Of a stretch of 64,000 bases of DNA, positions 24,054 to 33,300 are shown piece by piece. The stretch covers positions 25,247 through 89,246 of the forward strand of contig NZ_VIFM01000012.1 in assembly GCF_006636215.1 (NCBI RefSeq). Reading direction: 5' to 3'. A program made the translations under genes and the position numbers. Numbering within the stretch: the first letter of the stretch is position 1; the number at the start of each line of letters is the position of its first letter. The stretch comes from Myxococcus llanfairpwllgwyngyllgogerychwyrndrobwllllantysiliogogogochensis (GTDB lineage Bacteria; Myxococcota; Myxococcia; Myxococcales; Myxococcaceae). A model generated the notes under the pieces. The model had not been told where the DNA came from. It was given only the letters and a program-made list of their open reading frames with translations, and did no database searches.

Positions 24054-25139
24054 TCAGGGGCAGAGCAGTTCGACGGACTTGATGCGCATCACGCCATCGA
24101 CGTTCGGGTCGTTGGTCTGGTCGCCGATGGCGATGTTCCCGTCCGCCATGAAGTTGTTCCGCGTGAGCTTCGCGACGCCGTCGATGCTCACCGTGGCCAC
24201 CTTCGCCGCATCCACCGCCAGTTCGTAGACATGATACCCGCCGCTGATCACCGGGAACGCCGCGGACTGAGTGTCATCCGCCCAGCCAATCGCCGCACTG
24301 TCGAGGTAGATCATCTGCGAACGGTCCACGGAGTTGCCGAACGGCGACGTGAAGCTCCCCAGGATGGCGGCGCCGCTGTCGAGCTGGTTGTGGCGGCTCG
24401 CCGACTCGACTTGCGCCGTCACCACGAGCTTGAAGGGTTTCGTTGCGTCAACCACGTTCGCCCGCGTGAGGAGCAACTGCCCGCTCGTCCGCGCTCCGCT
24501 GTTCGTCGACGTCTCCAGGCGAACGTAGTCCTCGCCGTACGTGAGCGTGTTCGGCGCCTGGGTGATCGCCCTCCAACCTTGCGCCGTGATGTCTTCACCG
24601 CCGACCAGCAGGGGAATGCTCCCCCGCGCCGACCACTGCGTCGTCGACGTCGTGGGCAGACACGCCTCGCAAGCGTTCGCCGGGTTCGGTGTGCCTTCGT
24701 CGTAGAGGCTGCCGTCAATGAAGCACTTCGGGCCGCACGCGCCCGCCGAGCAGACCTGTCCCGCGCCGCACTGCGTCCCGTCCGCCCGTGGCGTCCACGC
24801 GGTCGCGGAGGTCTCAGGTACGCACTGTTCGCACGGGTTCGCCGCGTTCACCGTCCCTGACGCAACCTGCTGGCCGTCAATCTGACAGCGCAGGACGCAG
24901 ACGCCCTCCTCACAGCCCTGGCCAGCCGCGCAGGCATTGCCGCAGCCACCGCAGTGCGCCGGGTCGGCCCCGGTGTTCACACAGGAGCCGCCACACAGCA
25001 CGATTCCGCCGCCGTCGCACTGCTCCGGCACGGACGCGTCGGGTGGATCGACGGGAGGCGGAGTGGAGTCCTTCCCGCAAGCAACGATGACGCCGAGCAC
25101 GACGATGCAGGAGAGAACGCTGGAACGAATCGAGACCAT
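24054..25139 (-). CDS. Cys-rich lipoprotein with concanavalin-like C-terminal domain
   Basis: 361 residues from the ATG at 25139 with GGTGGCGGG upstream. Lipobox VIVACG. Residues about 35-150 hold three or four Cys-rich segments of the myxobacterial type (VLCGGSCVNTGADPAHCGGC then GNACAAGQGCEEGVC, NPCEQCVPETSATAW, CGAGQVCSAGACG), with disulfide-rich turns. From about residue 175 on, a beta sandwich carries LTYGEDYVRLETSTNSGART, YHVYELAVDAAKVATVSIDG and GNIAIGDQTND. This resembles a LamG/concanavalin jelly-roll that usually binds glycans or serves as an outer-surface module. Likely surface-exposed; the ligand is unknown. Confidence 0.65.
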   Translation of the reverse strand: MVSIRSSVLSCIVVLGVIVACGKDSTPPPVDPPDASVPEQCDGGGIVLCGGSCVNTGADPAHCGGCGNACAAGQGCEEGVCVLRCQIDGQQVASGTVNAANPCEQCVPETSATAWTPRADGTQCGAGQVCSAGACGPKCFIDGSLYDEGTPNPANACEACLPTTSTTQWSARGSIPLLVGGEDITAQGWRAITQAPNTLTYGEDYVRLETSTNSGARTSGQLLLTRANVVDATKPFKLVVTAQVESASRHNQLDSGAAILGSFTSPFGNSVDRSQMIYLDSAAIGWADDTQSAAFPVISGGYHVYELAVDAAKVATVSIDGVAKLTRNNFMADGNIAIGDQTNDPNVDGVMRIKSVELLCP

Positions 25140-25694
25140 GAAGCCCGCCACCTTGCGCAACGACACGCCCACGCGGCGTGTGCTCGTGAAGTGGTGAAGC
25201 TTGGAGCGCACGCGCGCGGGTGAATCAAGGCCTTTTCCAGAAGCGGTCGCTGGGACGACAGGCGCGCGGGTCGAAGCGACAGGAGGAGTGAAGGCTTCGA
25301 TGAGTTGAGGTCGGTTGCTGAACAGAAACGCGCGCCGGGACGCAGATCCGGGCCTGCCACGCCAACCACTCCTCCTGCCGCGCCAGCTCCACGTTCACCC
25401 TCCGCTTCCGCGCCGTGGCCAGCAGCAGCGCCTCCGCGCCCGCCGTCGCACGCGTCCATGGGGACGATGACAAACTGGCGCCGACCCCCTCACCCTGCCC
25501 CCGCGCAACGACACATTTCAATCCGCCAGTTCACTGGCCGCGCCAAGTCATTGCACATATGCGCCAGCGTGGCCCGGCCTGCCTGTCCTGACTTGACCGC
25601 AAGTGTGTATCAGGAAATACAGGCTCCGCTCGCGGCCGGAATCACTTTCACTGACTGCGAGTGACTGACAACGCCGTTCATTGAGGGGGGCCCC
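25140..25694. other. Intergenic region between divergent lipoprotein genes
   Basis: 555 bp with no supported gene. Open frames on both strands are Arg/Pro/Ala-rich shadows. A minus-strand piece reading EALLLATARKRRVNVELARQ is the only stretch with ordinary composition, but it has no start and no family resemblance. The 3' end must contain the promoter of the gene at 25695. Confidence 0.5.
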
Positions 25695-27368
25695 ATGACG
25701 CTTCGACTGCAATCCGCTTTTCTCGCGCTGACACTGACGCTCGCTGCGTGCGGCAGTGCTGAGACAGAAGAGTTCACCGATTCACCCGCGCTCGGCGAGC
25801 AGCAAAGCCCGGTCTCGTTCCCCACCCGCCTCAACACGTGTGGAAACGAGGCGACGAAGCCGCAGATCTTCAGCAATACCTTCGCAAGCCCCAACGCACT
25901 TCTACCGGGCGGCAGTGCCCCCTCCGGCTTCAATCCCGCGAATGGCCGCTTCAGCCGCGGCGGAATCCAGTACGTCTCCGGCAACGGCGTCCGCATGGAG
26001 TTGGTCACCGACAAGTGCACGTACATCAAGGAGGTGAAGGTTGGCTCGACCGTCCTGACGACCAGCTATACCAACGGGTTCTGGTATTCAGCGCAAGCGT
26101 CCACGTCGCAGCCGAAGGATCCCACCCGGTACGGATACAACCTCTGGGTCTTCTTTCCGTACCAGGGTGACGGCTCGACTGACATGGTCACGATCACCGT
26201 CGGCCGAGACATGGGTCGGCTGACCGAGACGTACAGCTTCCCCTTGGTCCGTGTGGACTCGGTCAACCCTGTCGGCGCGACTGCCCCGATCAACTTTACT
26301 CGGGCCGAGCTGTTCAACATGTTTGGGAAGGCGCTCTACGAGAAGTTCAACGGTGCCACGAACTCCACCCGCGAAAACCCGGACGATCCGAACAGTCGCC
26401 GCATCTACGGTTACGACCCTTCCAAGCTGCAAGTGGCGGTGACGTCCTCCGGCGTCACGTTTGGGTTTGATTTCAAGGCAGAGGTCAACGGCTGGTGCGA
26501 CCCGACCGTGCATGCGCAGGGCAAGTTCACGCTGAACGCCGACAACCAGGGTATCTCCGTCCACTGGGAGACGCCGGCGTCCGGCAGTCTCGATTGGCCG
26601 TTCTTGTGCGAGATCGTTCAGGTCATTCCGATCCTCGGCATCATTCCCGCCATCGTCTACGACGTCGTGGAAGCCGATAACGGCAAGAGCGTCGCCGACT
26701 CGGTCGAGAAGGCCGTCACCGATTCGCTCCCCACGTCGTCGACGGTCAACTTCTTCCTCGATGGTTCGACCGTGCAGAACGGACAGTTGTTGGTGAACCT
26801 CAAGGTGCCGGCACCGTCTATCGGAGTCCGCACCCCTTACGACGCGTTCGACATGACCCGCACCGCGACGCAGTTCCCCGCCGGGGATGCGGTGCTCTTC
26901 CTCGCCAGCGGACTGGGGATGAACGACACCGTCGCGAATGTCACGCCCACGACCACGCTGTCTTCCGGGCCCAACGGCGTCCCGCGAGTCGGCGTTCCCA
27001 CCTGGCCCTTCCCGCTCACGGTGGCGCGCACGGGCAACCTGGTCTGGAACACGCGGCCCGTCGGCCGGTTGTTGGCGCGAAACACGAGCACCCTCAAGAC
27101 CACCACGTACAACTACGAGCCCGGTTGTTCGATCACCATCCCTGGCGGAGGCACCGGGCCCGGCGGAAGCGGCCTCAGCACCCCGTACCTCAAGCTCGGG
27201 GTGAACGACACGGCCGCCGACGCGCAGCGGCTGAGAGGGGGGTTCTCGCTTGGGTACAGCGTGCGCGCCTTCTTCCTGAGCGAGGTCGGACTCGGCGCCA
27301 GCCTTGTCCCGTCGTGCGCGAGCGTGATCACGACGCCCGTCTTCGAGAACGGCGTGCTCGCACCGTAA
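25695..27368 (+). CDS. Large hypothetical lipoprotein
   Basis: 557 residues with lipobox TLTLAACG (Cys19) and a purine-rich GAGGGGGG upstream of the ATG. It lacks the Myxo Cys-repeat style. Residues about 45-180 have beta strands (NPANGRFSRGGIQYVSGNGV, YNLWVFFPYQGDGSTDMVTI), about 195-330 alternate helix and strand (FTRAELFNMFGKALYEKFNG, LQVAVTSSGVTFGFDFKAEV, WPFLCEIVQVIPILGIIPAI), and the C-terminal half again looks beta. A hydrophobic helix inside (IVQVIPILGIIPAIV) could be a membrane-interacting or hairpin element, which would be unusual for a lipoprotein and hints at a pore or fusion-type protein. I do not recognise the family. Confidence 0.55.
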   Translation: MTLRLQSAFLALTLTLAACGSAETEEFTDSPALGEQQSPVSFPTRLNTCGNEATKPQIFSNTFASPNALLPGGSAPSGFNPANGRFSRGGIQYVSGNGVRMELVTDKCTYIKEVKVGSTVLTTSYTNGFWYSAQASTSQPKDPTRYGYNLWVFFPYQGDGSTDMVTITVGRDMGRLTETYSFPLVRVDSVNPVGATAPINFTRAELFNMFGKALYEKFNGATNSTRENPDDPNSRRIYGYDPSKLQVAVTSSGVTFGFDFKAEVNGWCDPTVHAQGKFTLNADNQGISVHWETPASGSLDWPFLCEIVQVIPILGIIPAIVYDVVEADNGKSVADSVEKAVTDSLPTSSTVNFFLDGSTVQNGQLLVNLKVPAPSIGVRTPYDAFDMTRTATQFPAGDAVLFLASGLGMNDTVANVTPTTTLSSGPNGVPRVGVPTWPFPLTVARTGNLVWNTRPVGRLLARNTSTLKTTTYNYEPGCSITIPGGGTGPGGSGLSTPYLKLGVNDTAADAQRLRGGFSLGYSVRAFFLSEVGLGASLVPSCASVITTPVFENGVLAP

Positions 27369-27410
27369 CCTCGGCGAAGCCCCTCGAATCGGCGGTCCCT
27401 TCCGAGTCGG

Positions 27411-28583
27411 TCACCGGAAAGGGCCGCTCACCTCGAAGGTGATGCCTCCGCTGCTCTGCCCCGTGGTGCCGCGCTGCGAGCTGAAGTACAGCCGCCGCCC
27501 GTCCGGACTGAATGCCGGGCCCGTGATTTCCGAGCTGGAGTGTCCCTCCAGCCGGATGAACGGCGCCACCACGCGGCTGGGGCCCGGGGTGATGATGCAG
27601 ACCTCCAGATTCCCGCCGTCCTCGGCGACGAAGAGGTCTCCCGAGCGGGACACGGTGACGTTGTCCACGCCGGTCAGCGGCGAGCCCGAGGAGAGGTTGT
27701 CGTCATAGATGACCTCCAGTCGTCCGCTGGCGGGCGTGTGGGCCCACACACGGTTGTCGCCCTTGGTGGTGAAGTAGACGACGCCGCTGTCGAACCAGCA
27801 GCCCTCTCCGCCGTTGAAGGCCGTCGTCCTGGACGCCACGGAGGACTGGCTCGACGCCGGACTGGACGCGGCGCACACCACCCACGTCAGCGTGGCCGTG
27901 CCAGCCAAGGGGTCTCCCGTCACCTTCGCGGCCTCCAGCGTTCCGGCCGTGAGCGAGGGCCACGCGGACGGCGTGAAGCGATAGAACCGCCCGCTGGTGC
28001 TGTCCTCCGTGAGGTACAGCCGGCGGCCGTCCGGGTCCACCGCCACCGCCTCGTGCGCGAAGGTGCCCAACGCTCCACGCACCAAGCCCTGGGACGACCG
28101 CGTCGGGTCGCACTCCCACACCCGGCCGCTGCCGTACTCCTCGCACGACAGCCACGTGCCCCACGGCGTGGGGCCTCCCGCGCAGTTGCTGCGCGTGCTG
28201 GACAGGATGCGGTACGCGCCAGCAATGGCGCCCGCTCCGTCGAAGCGCAGCGCGCTCGCGCCGCCCCCCGAGGACAGCTCGCTGTTGGACGTGTAGACCC
28301 AACCGCCATCAGAGAGCGCGAAGCAGGCGCCCCCGTCCGGCGCGGAATGCCACGTGTAGCCCGTGCTCGCCACGGCCCGCCCCGAGCGCGCGAGGATGCG
28401 CGACGAGAACCCCGCCGGCAGTCTCACCCCGTTGGCATCTGGCGAGCCGGACATGGCCCCATACGGGCTCGGCCCCGGCTGCGCGGGCGCGGCATACGCC
28501 CCCTTCCAGAATCCAGGTCCCATGCCCAGCGCCCCGCCACCCAGCGCGGAGAGACGAAGGAAGTCACGACGGTCCAATCGCAT
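27411..28583 (-). CDS. PhoX-family alkaline phosphatase-like protein (Tat-exported)
   Basis: 390 residues with a twin-arginine signal (MRLDRRDFLRLSALGGGALG), exported folded. The body is a PhoX/DUF839 six-bladed propeller: TPWGTWLSCEEYGSG (Fe/Ca-binding EE), FAHEAVAVDPDGRRLYLTED, RFYRFTPS, VYFTTKGDNRVWAH and a late DNVTVSRSGDLFVAEDGGN. PhoX enzymes release phosphate from organic esters and need Ca and Fe rather than Zn. This copy is smaller than classical PhoX (about 600 residues), as many myxobacterial PhoX-like proteins are, so full phosphatase activity is probable but unproven. It starts 32 bp after the phosphodiesterase gene and shares its strand, so the two form an operon. Confidence 0.8.
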   Translation of the reverse strand: MRLDRRDFLRLSALGGGALGMGPGFWKGAYAAPAQPGPSPYGAMSGSPDANGVRLPAGFSSRILARSGRAVASTGYTWHSAPDGGACFALSDGGWVYTSNSELSSGGGASALRFDGAGAIAGAYRILSSTRSNCAGGPTPWGTWLSCEEYGSGRVWECDPTRSSQGLVRGALGTFAHEAVAVDPDGRRLYLTEDSTSGRFYRFTPSAWPSLTAGTLEAAKVTGDPLAGTATLTWVVCAASSPASSQSSVASRTTAFNGGEGCWFDSGVVYFTTKGDNRVWAHTPASGRLEVIYDDNLSSGSPLTGVDNVTVSRSGDLFVAEDGGNLEVCIITPGPSRVVAPFIRLEGHSSSEITGPAFSPDGRRLYFSSQRGTTGQSSGGITFEVSGPFR

Positions 28584-28615
28584 ACAGAATCCTCCTTGAA
28601 CGTCCTGAACCCGGT

Positions 28616-29923
28616 CTACAAACCCATGCAGTTGGCGTAGTACGTCACCGTGCCCGGCCAGTCGCTGAAGATGCCGATGACACCCACGTGCCGGGCGAGC
28701 ACGTCCACCGCGACGAGCATGTCGCCGTCGTTGTTGATGGCCTGCTTGACGGACTGGAAATAGAAGCCGCCGCCTTTCGCCAGCGGGCCGTCACGCTCCA
28801 GGGACCAGGCGATGATGTCCAGACCCGCGGCCCTCGCCGCCCTGGCGTACGCGGACGGGATGATTCTCCCCTGCGCATCCAGCGTGAGCAGCACGTAGAT
28901 GGGCGGCGCGATGACCTCCACGCCCGACGCGGCCAGCTCGTCCATGCCCGGCACCCAGGTGCTCGGGTCGTTCGGATCAAACCGGGTGCCCGGAATCTCA
29001 TAGCGCCCGTCCAGGTAGACGGCCTGCCTGCCGAACTGCGGCTCGCGCTGAATCCAGTACTTCACGTCGTCGAGGTTGAAGGACTGCGGCCACACCTGGC
29101 TCGGGTGGACGCGGGCCTGCTTGTACTCATCCAGCATCTGCTGGGCGTAGGCGGCCTGCGTATAGGTGCCCTGGTACGGCATGGGGACACTCGGGGCCTT
29201 CAGCTCCGGAGTGAACCTGGTGCCCAGGCGCTTGAAGAGCTCGATGCTCTCCTTGTGGGACAGGACCGTGCCACACGCGGAATAGAGGTCCGTGCGCCAG
29301 GGAGCCGTTCCACCCAGGTACTGCGCCACCGTGGCCGCCGAGGGGTTGGCGGCGTCCATCTTCCCGCACAGCTGCTTGAACTCGTCGAGCGTGATGTCGC
29401 TGGCGCAGCAGAGCGCGGAGGCGGGCTTGCCGGTGGTGGGGTCCGCCGGCTGGAAGGGCTGTGTGCACTTCGCCGCCAGCGCGGGAATGGCGAGGATGTT
29501 CGTCGTGGTGTGCAGGTCGCACTGCGAATGCCGACACACCAACTGCCGGTCCTTCGTGAAGGTGACGTCGCACTCGAGGATGCCCGCGCCCATGCGCGCG
29601 GCGGCCTCGTAGGACTCCTTCGTGTGCTCCGGGAACTGGAGCGGCGCGCCGCGATGGCCGATGGAGAACTCCGTCCGGGAGAACGGCCCCTCCGAGCATT
29701 GCTGGAGCTTGCGCTTCAGAGGGCTCTCATCCATGTCCTCGACCAGATAATAGGGACGAGCGCCCACCTGGACGTTGAGTCGGCGCGGCGGCGTGTGCTC
29801 CGACCGGGACTCCTCCGCCGCGCGCGCCGCGAGCGAGTCGTCTCCGGCGGGGGCCGCACCGGGAATCGTGATGCACGCGGCGAGCGTCGCCACGAGGAGC
29901 GTCACCAATCTTCGGGGATACAT
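28616..29923 (-). CDS. Glycerophosphodiester phosphodiesterase, exported
   Basis: 435 residues from the ATG at 29923 (AAGGAG upstream; a longer frame is not needed). The N-terminus [11 protein letters not shown] suggests a lipoprotein. The GDPD core is complete: [20 protein letters not shown] (His-Arg and Glu), [20 protein letters not shown] (Glu-x-Asp pair), then H-S-Q-C-D. It cleaves glycerophosphodiesters to glycerol-3-phosphate, supplying phosphate and glycerol. Inserted Cys-containing loops ([30 protein letters not shown]) are unlike the small GDPDs and match the long periplasmic type (GlpQ-like). First gene of a two-gene phosphate-scavenging operon with the PhoX-like protein. The upstream region has a set of three GTCAC repeats. 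Confidence 0.85.
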   Translation of the reverse strand: MYPRRLVTLLVATLAACITIPGAAPAGDDSLAARAAEESRSEHTPPRRLNVQVGARPYYLVEDMDESPLKRKLQQCSEGPFSRTEFSIGHRGAPLQFPEHTKESYEAAARMGAGILECDVTFTKDRQLVCRHSQCDLHTTTNILAIPALAAKCTQPFQPADPTTGKPASALCCASDITLDEFKQLCGKMDAANPSAATVAQYLGGTAPWRTDLYSACGTVLSHKESIELFKRLGTRFTPELKAPSVPMPYQGTYTQAAYAQQMLDEYKQARVHPSQVWPQSFNLDDVKYWIQREPQFGRQAVYLDGRYEIPGTRFDPNDPSTWVPGMDELAASGVEVIAPPIYVLLTLDAQGRIIPSAYARAARAAGLDIIAWSLERDGPLAKGGGFYFQSVKQAINNDGDMLVAVDVLARHVGVIGIFSDWPGTVTYYANCMGL

Positions 29924-30145
29924 GAGCTTTCCGGCTCCTTCATGGGTTGCTGGATATGCAGGCCCGCGCAAGATGCACCCTCCTTCCCCGACGGAAACGT
30001 CAAGGTTGAGCGACGATTCTCTCAAGAACATGCCACGACGCGAGCAGAGCGGCGGCGCGCGGTACTTCGGCCGGTGAAAACCGGGCGACCAGGTCGACGG
30101 GGAGCGCGTCGACGCCGGGCGCATGTCTTCCTTTGAGTTTCGGGG

Positions 30146-30184
30146 GCGTCACAAAAACTTGTCACAAAGAGGTGTCACCCGGTG
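30146..30184. promoter_or_regulatory. Three 13-bp direct repeats centred on GTCAC
   Basis: Units GCGTCACAAAAAC, TTGTCACAAAGAG and GTGTCACCCGGTG follow one another exactly, so GTCAC recurs at 30148, 30161 and 30174. They lie between the divergent genes at 29923 (minus) and 30351 (plus). Perfect phasing suggests binding by a multimeric regulator. The period of 13 bp does not fit the 11-bp Pho box. Confidence 0.45.
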
Positions 30185-30266
30185 TTGCCGCACCCGGCGT
30201 GGGGTGAGACGCACTCGAAGCGGCCGGCTTTCCCTCTCATGTGAGACCTGGCGGTTCGGCTGTGTC

Positions 30267-30278
30267 TGAAACGTTTCA
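30267..30278. promoter_or_regulatory. 12-bp perfect palindrome TGAAACGTTTCA
   Basis: Perfect palindrome with central CG, the shape of LacI/GalR-family operators. It lies 73 bp before the start codon of the amidohydrolase-domain gene (30351) and 344 bp from the phosphodiesterase gene. No LacI-type regulator gene is in the window. Confidence 0.45.
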
Positions 30279-30350
30279 TCGAGTGCCTTGGGGCCGTGTC
30301 AAGGACGTCTGTATTCCACACGGGCCGGAATCATTCGGGAGACCCACCAG

Positions 30351-33300
30351 ATGCGAAAGTCCCCACGCCTCATATTGGCCGCGCTTGCCGCGGTGATGCT
30401 GTCCCACGTTGGGTGCTCGGGCGATGACGAGCCCCGATGCGAGAGTGCGAAGTGCTTCGCGTCGTCCTGTGGAGATGGAGTGAAGGAGCCGCAGGAGGCG
30501 TGCGACGACGGCAACACGACCTCCGGTGACGGCTGCGAGGCCGACTGCTCCCTGACGCCGAAGAAGGCCACCTGTGGCAACGGCAAGCTGGAGGACTCCG
30601 AGGTTTGTGATGACGGCAACACGACCTCTGGTGACGGCTGTCAGGCGGACTGCGCGCTGACGCAGACTCGCTGCGCGGCGGCCGATGCGCCCCCGCTGGC
30701 GGACGGGGCGACGTGCGCGGTGACGAAGGCCGGCAACGGCGCGCGCCTGTTCACGGGCGTGGTGCTCAAGGACGGCGAGACGCTGGTGGGTGGCCAGGTG
30801 CTGGTGGACGCGCGGGGCATCATCTCCTGCGCCCAGTGTGACTGCTCCGCCGCCGAGGGCGCCGAGGACGCCACCCAGATTTCGTGCCCCACGGGTGTCA
30901 TCTCCCCGGGCCTCATCAACCCGCACGAGCACCTCACCTATCCGGACAAGCCGTACGTGGGCACCGACGAGCGCTACGAGCACCGAAATGAGTGGCGCAC
31001 GGGCGCCAACCAGCACACGACGATTCGCAACGGCGGCTCGAAGAGCAGCGCGGACGTGGCGGGCTACGCGGAGCTGCGTCATGTGATGGCGGGCACGACG
31101 TCCATCGCCGGCGCCGGAGGTGCCGCGGGATTCCTGCGCAACCTGGACCAGAGCCCGGTGGCTCGCCAGGAGGGCCTGGAGGAGGGCATCGCGGACTCGG
31201 ACACCTTCCCGCTGGGCGACTCCAACGGCCGCATCGTGACCTCGGGCTGCGAGGACTACGCGACGCGGCCCACCGTCGCGGGCCTGTCGAAGCTGGCCGC
31301 CTACCTGCCGCACATCGCGGAGGGCATCAGCGCGGGAGCCCACAACGAGTTCACCTGTCTGTCCACGGGCGCCAATGACGTGCTGCTGGGGCGCACGGCG
31401 GTCATCCACGGCATCGGCTTGACGGCGCGGGAAATCGAGATGATGGCCGCCCGCGGCACGGGACTCATCTGGTCCCCGCGCTCCAACATCGCGCTGTACG
31501 GCGACACCGCCATGGTGACGACGCACAAACGCCTGGGCGTGAGCATCTCACTGGGCACCGACTGGCTGCAGTCCGGCTCCATGAACATCCTGCGCGAGCT
31601 GAAGTGCGCGGACTCGCTCAATACCCGCCAGTTCGCGCGCACGTTCAGCGACGAGCAGCTGTGGCGCATGGTGACGACCAACGCCGCGGAGGCAGTGGAC
31701 GTCTACGAGAAGGTGGGCCGCATCGCGCCGGGAAAGATGGGCGACCTGTCCATCTTCCAGCTGACGGAATTCAAAGCCTCGCCGCACCGCGCGGTCATCG
31801 CCGCCGAGCCGGCGGACGTGGTGTTGACGATGCGCGGGGGCAAAGCGCTCTACGGCGACCAGACGCTGGTGACGGCACTGAAGGGCGCCTCGGAGACGTG
31901 TGACGCGGTGGACGTGTGTGGCGCGGCCAAGTCGGCCTGTGTCCAGTCCGAGGTGGGCAAGAACCTGGCGGCGCTGCAAGCGGCCAACGCCTCTGCCTAC
32001 CCGCTGTTCTCCTGCGGTGTCCCCGAGGCGGAGCCCGCGTGCACGCCCCGACGCAGCTCGAACAACTCCGCCTGGCTGGCGTCCGTGAACAGCTCCACCG
32101 TCTACTCCGGCCAGAGCGAAGCGGACGACCCGGACGGCGACGGCATGCGCGGCGCGGCGGACAACTGCTCCGACGTCTTCAATCCGATTCGCCCGATGGA
32201 CAACGGCAAGCAGCTCGACTCGGACAGCGACGGACTGGGCGACGCGTGCGACCCGTGCCCGCTGTCCACGAACAACAGCGCGTGCACGACCTACCCCGTG
32301 GGCGATGACGACCACGACGGGTTGCCCACGTGGCAGGACAACTGCCCGTTCGTGGCCAACGTGGACCAGGAGGAATCGGATGGCGACGGCAAGGGCGACG
32401 CGTGCGACCCGTGCGCCATCCCGAACCCGGGCACCACCGCGTGCCCGGTGACCATCCATGACCTGAAGACGCCGGTGAGCGGCGGCCTGCCGTTCGCGGG
32501 TGAGGTGGTGTCGCTGTCGGACGTCATCGTCACGGGCGTGGCGAAGGGCGCCGCGAGCGCCAACGGCTACTGGGTGCAGGTGCATCCGTTGCCGTCCGGC
32601 AAGAGCGTCGAGTACTCCGGCCTGTTCGTCTACGGCCCGAAGGGTGACCTCGCCGTGGGCGACCGGCTGGACATCAGCAAGGGCTCGCTGACCGTCTTCA
32701 ACGGCCTGCCCGAGCTGACGGACGTGACGTACACCCGCCGCAGCATCGGCAACACGCCTCCGGCTCCGGTCCTCGTGAGCGCGGCGGACGTGCGCACGGG
32801 CGGTCCTCGCTCGGTGGCGCTCGAGGGCGTACTCCTCGAGTTGCGAGAGGTGAAGGTCACCGAGGGAGTGAACAGCTTCAAGGAGTTCCGCGTGAATGAG
32901 AGCGGCGATGCCGCCCAGCCCTCGCTCATGGTGGACGACCAGGCGTTCGACTCCGCGGACCCAGCGGTGGGCACCTCCTACTTCTCGCTGAGGGGCCTGC
33001 TGACCTTCAACTTCAACGACCACAAGCTCGTCCCCCGCGGAGCGGGCGACCTGCTCGGGACGCCGCCCACGCTGACGGTCTTCGGGCCCGGTGGCTTCGT
33101 GCGCGCCGAGGACTCGGGCGCGCGGAGCACCTTCCCGCAGGCGCTCACGGTGACGCTCTCCACGACCTACTCGGTGCCGGTCGATATCACGGTGACGTCG
33201 AGCGACCCGACCGCCCTGGTGGTGCCTGGTGGGAAGGTCACCATTCCGGCGGGGCAGACCTCGGCGGAGGTGAAGGTGGAGCCGCTGGCCCAGGCACCGA

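Noticed and set aside
28688..30136. 482-residue plus-strand frame
   Set aside because: Antisense to the phosphodiesterase; that gene has a clear GDPD core, so the plus frame is a shadow.
30148..30178. Pho box upstream of the phosphate operon
   Set aside because: GTCAC repeats are spaced 13 bp, not 11 bp, and lie 225-255 bp from the start codon, so they are reported only as unexplained repeats.
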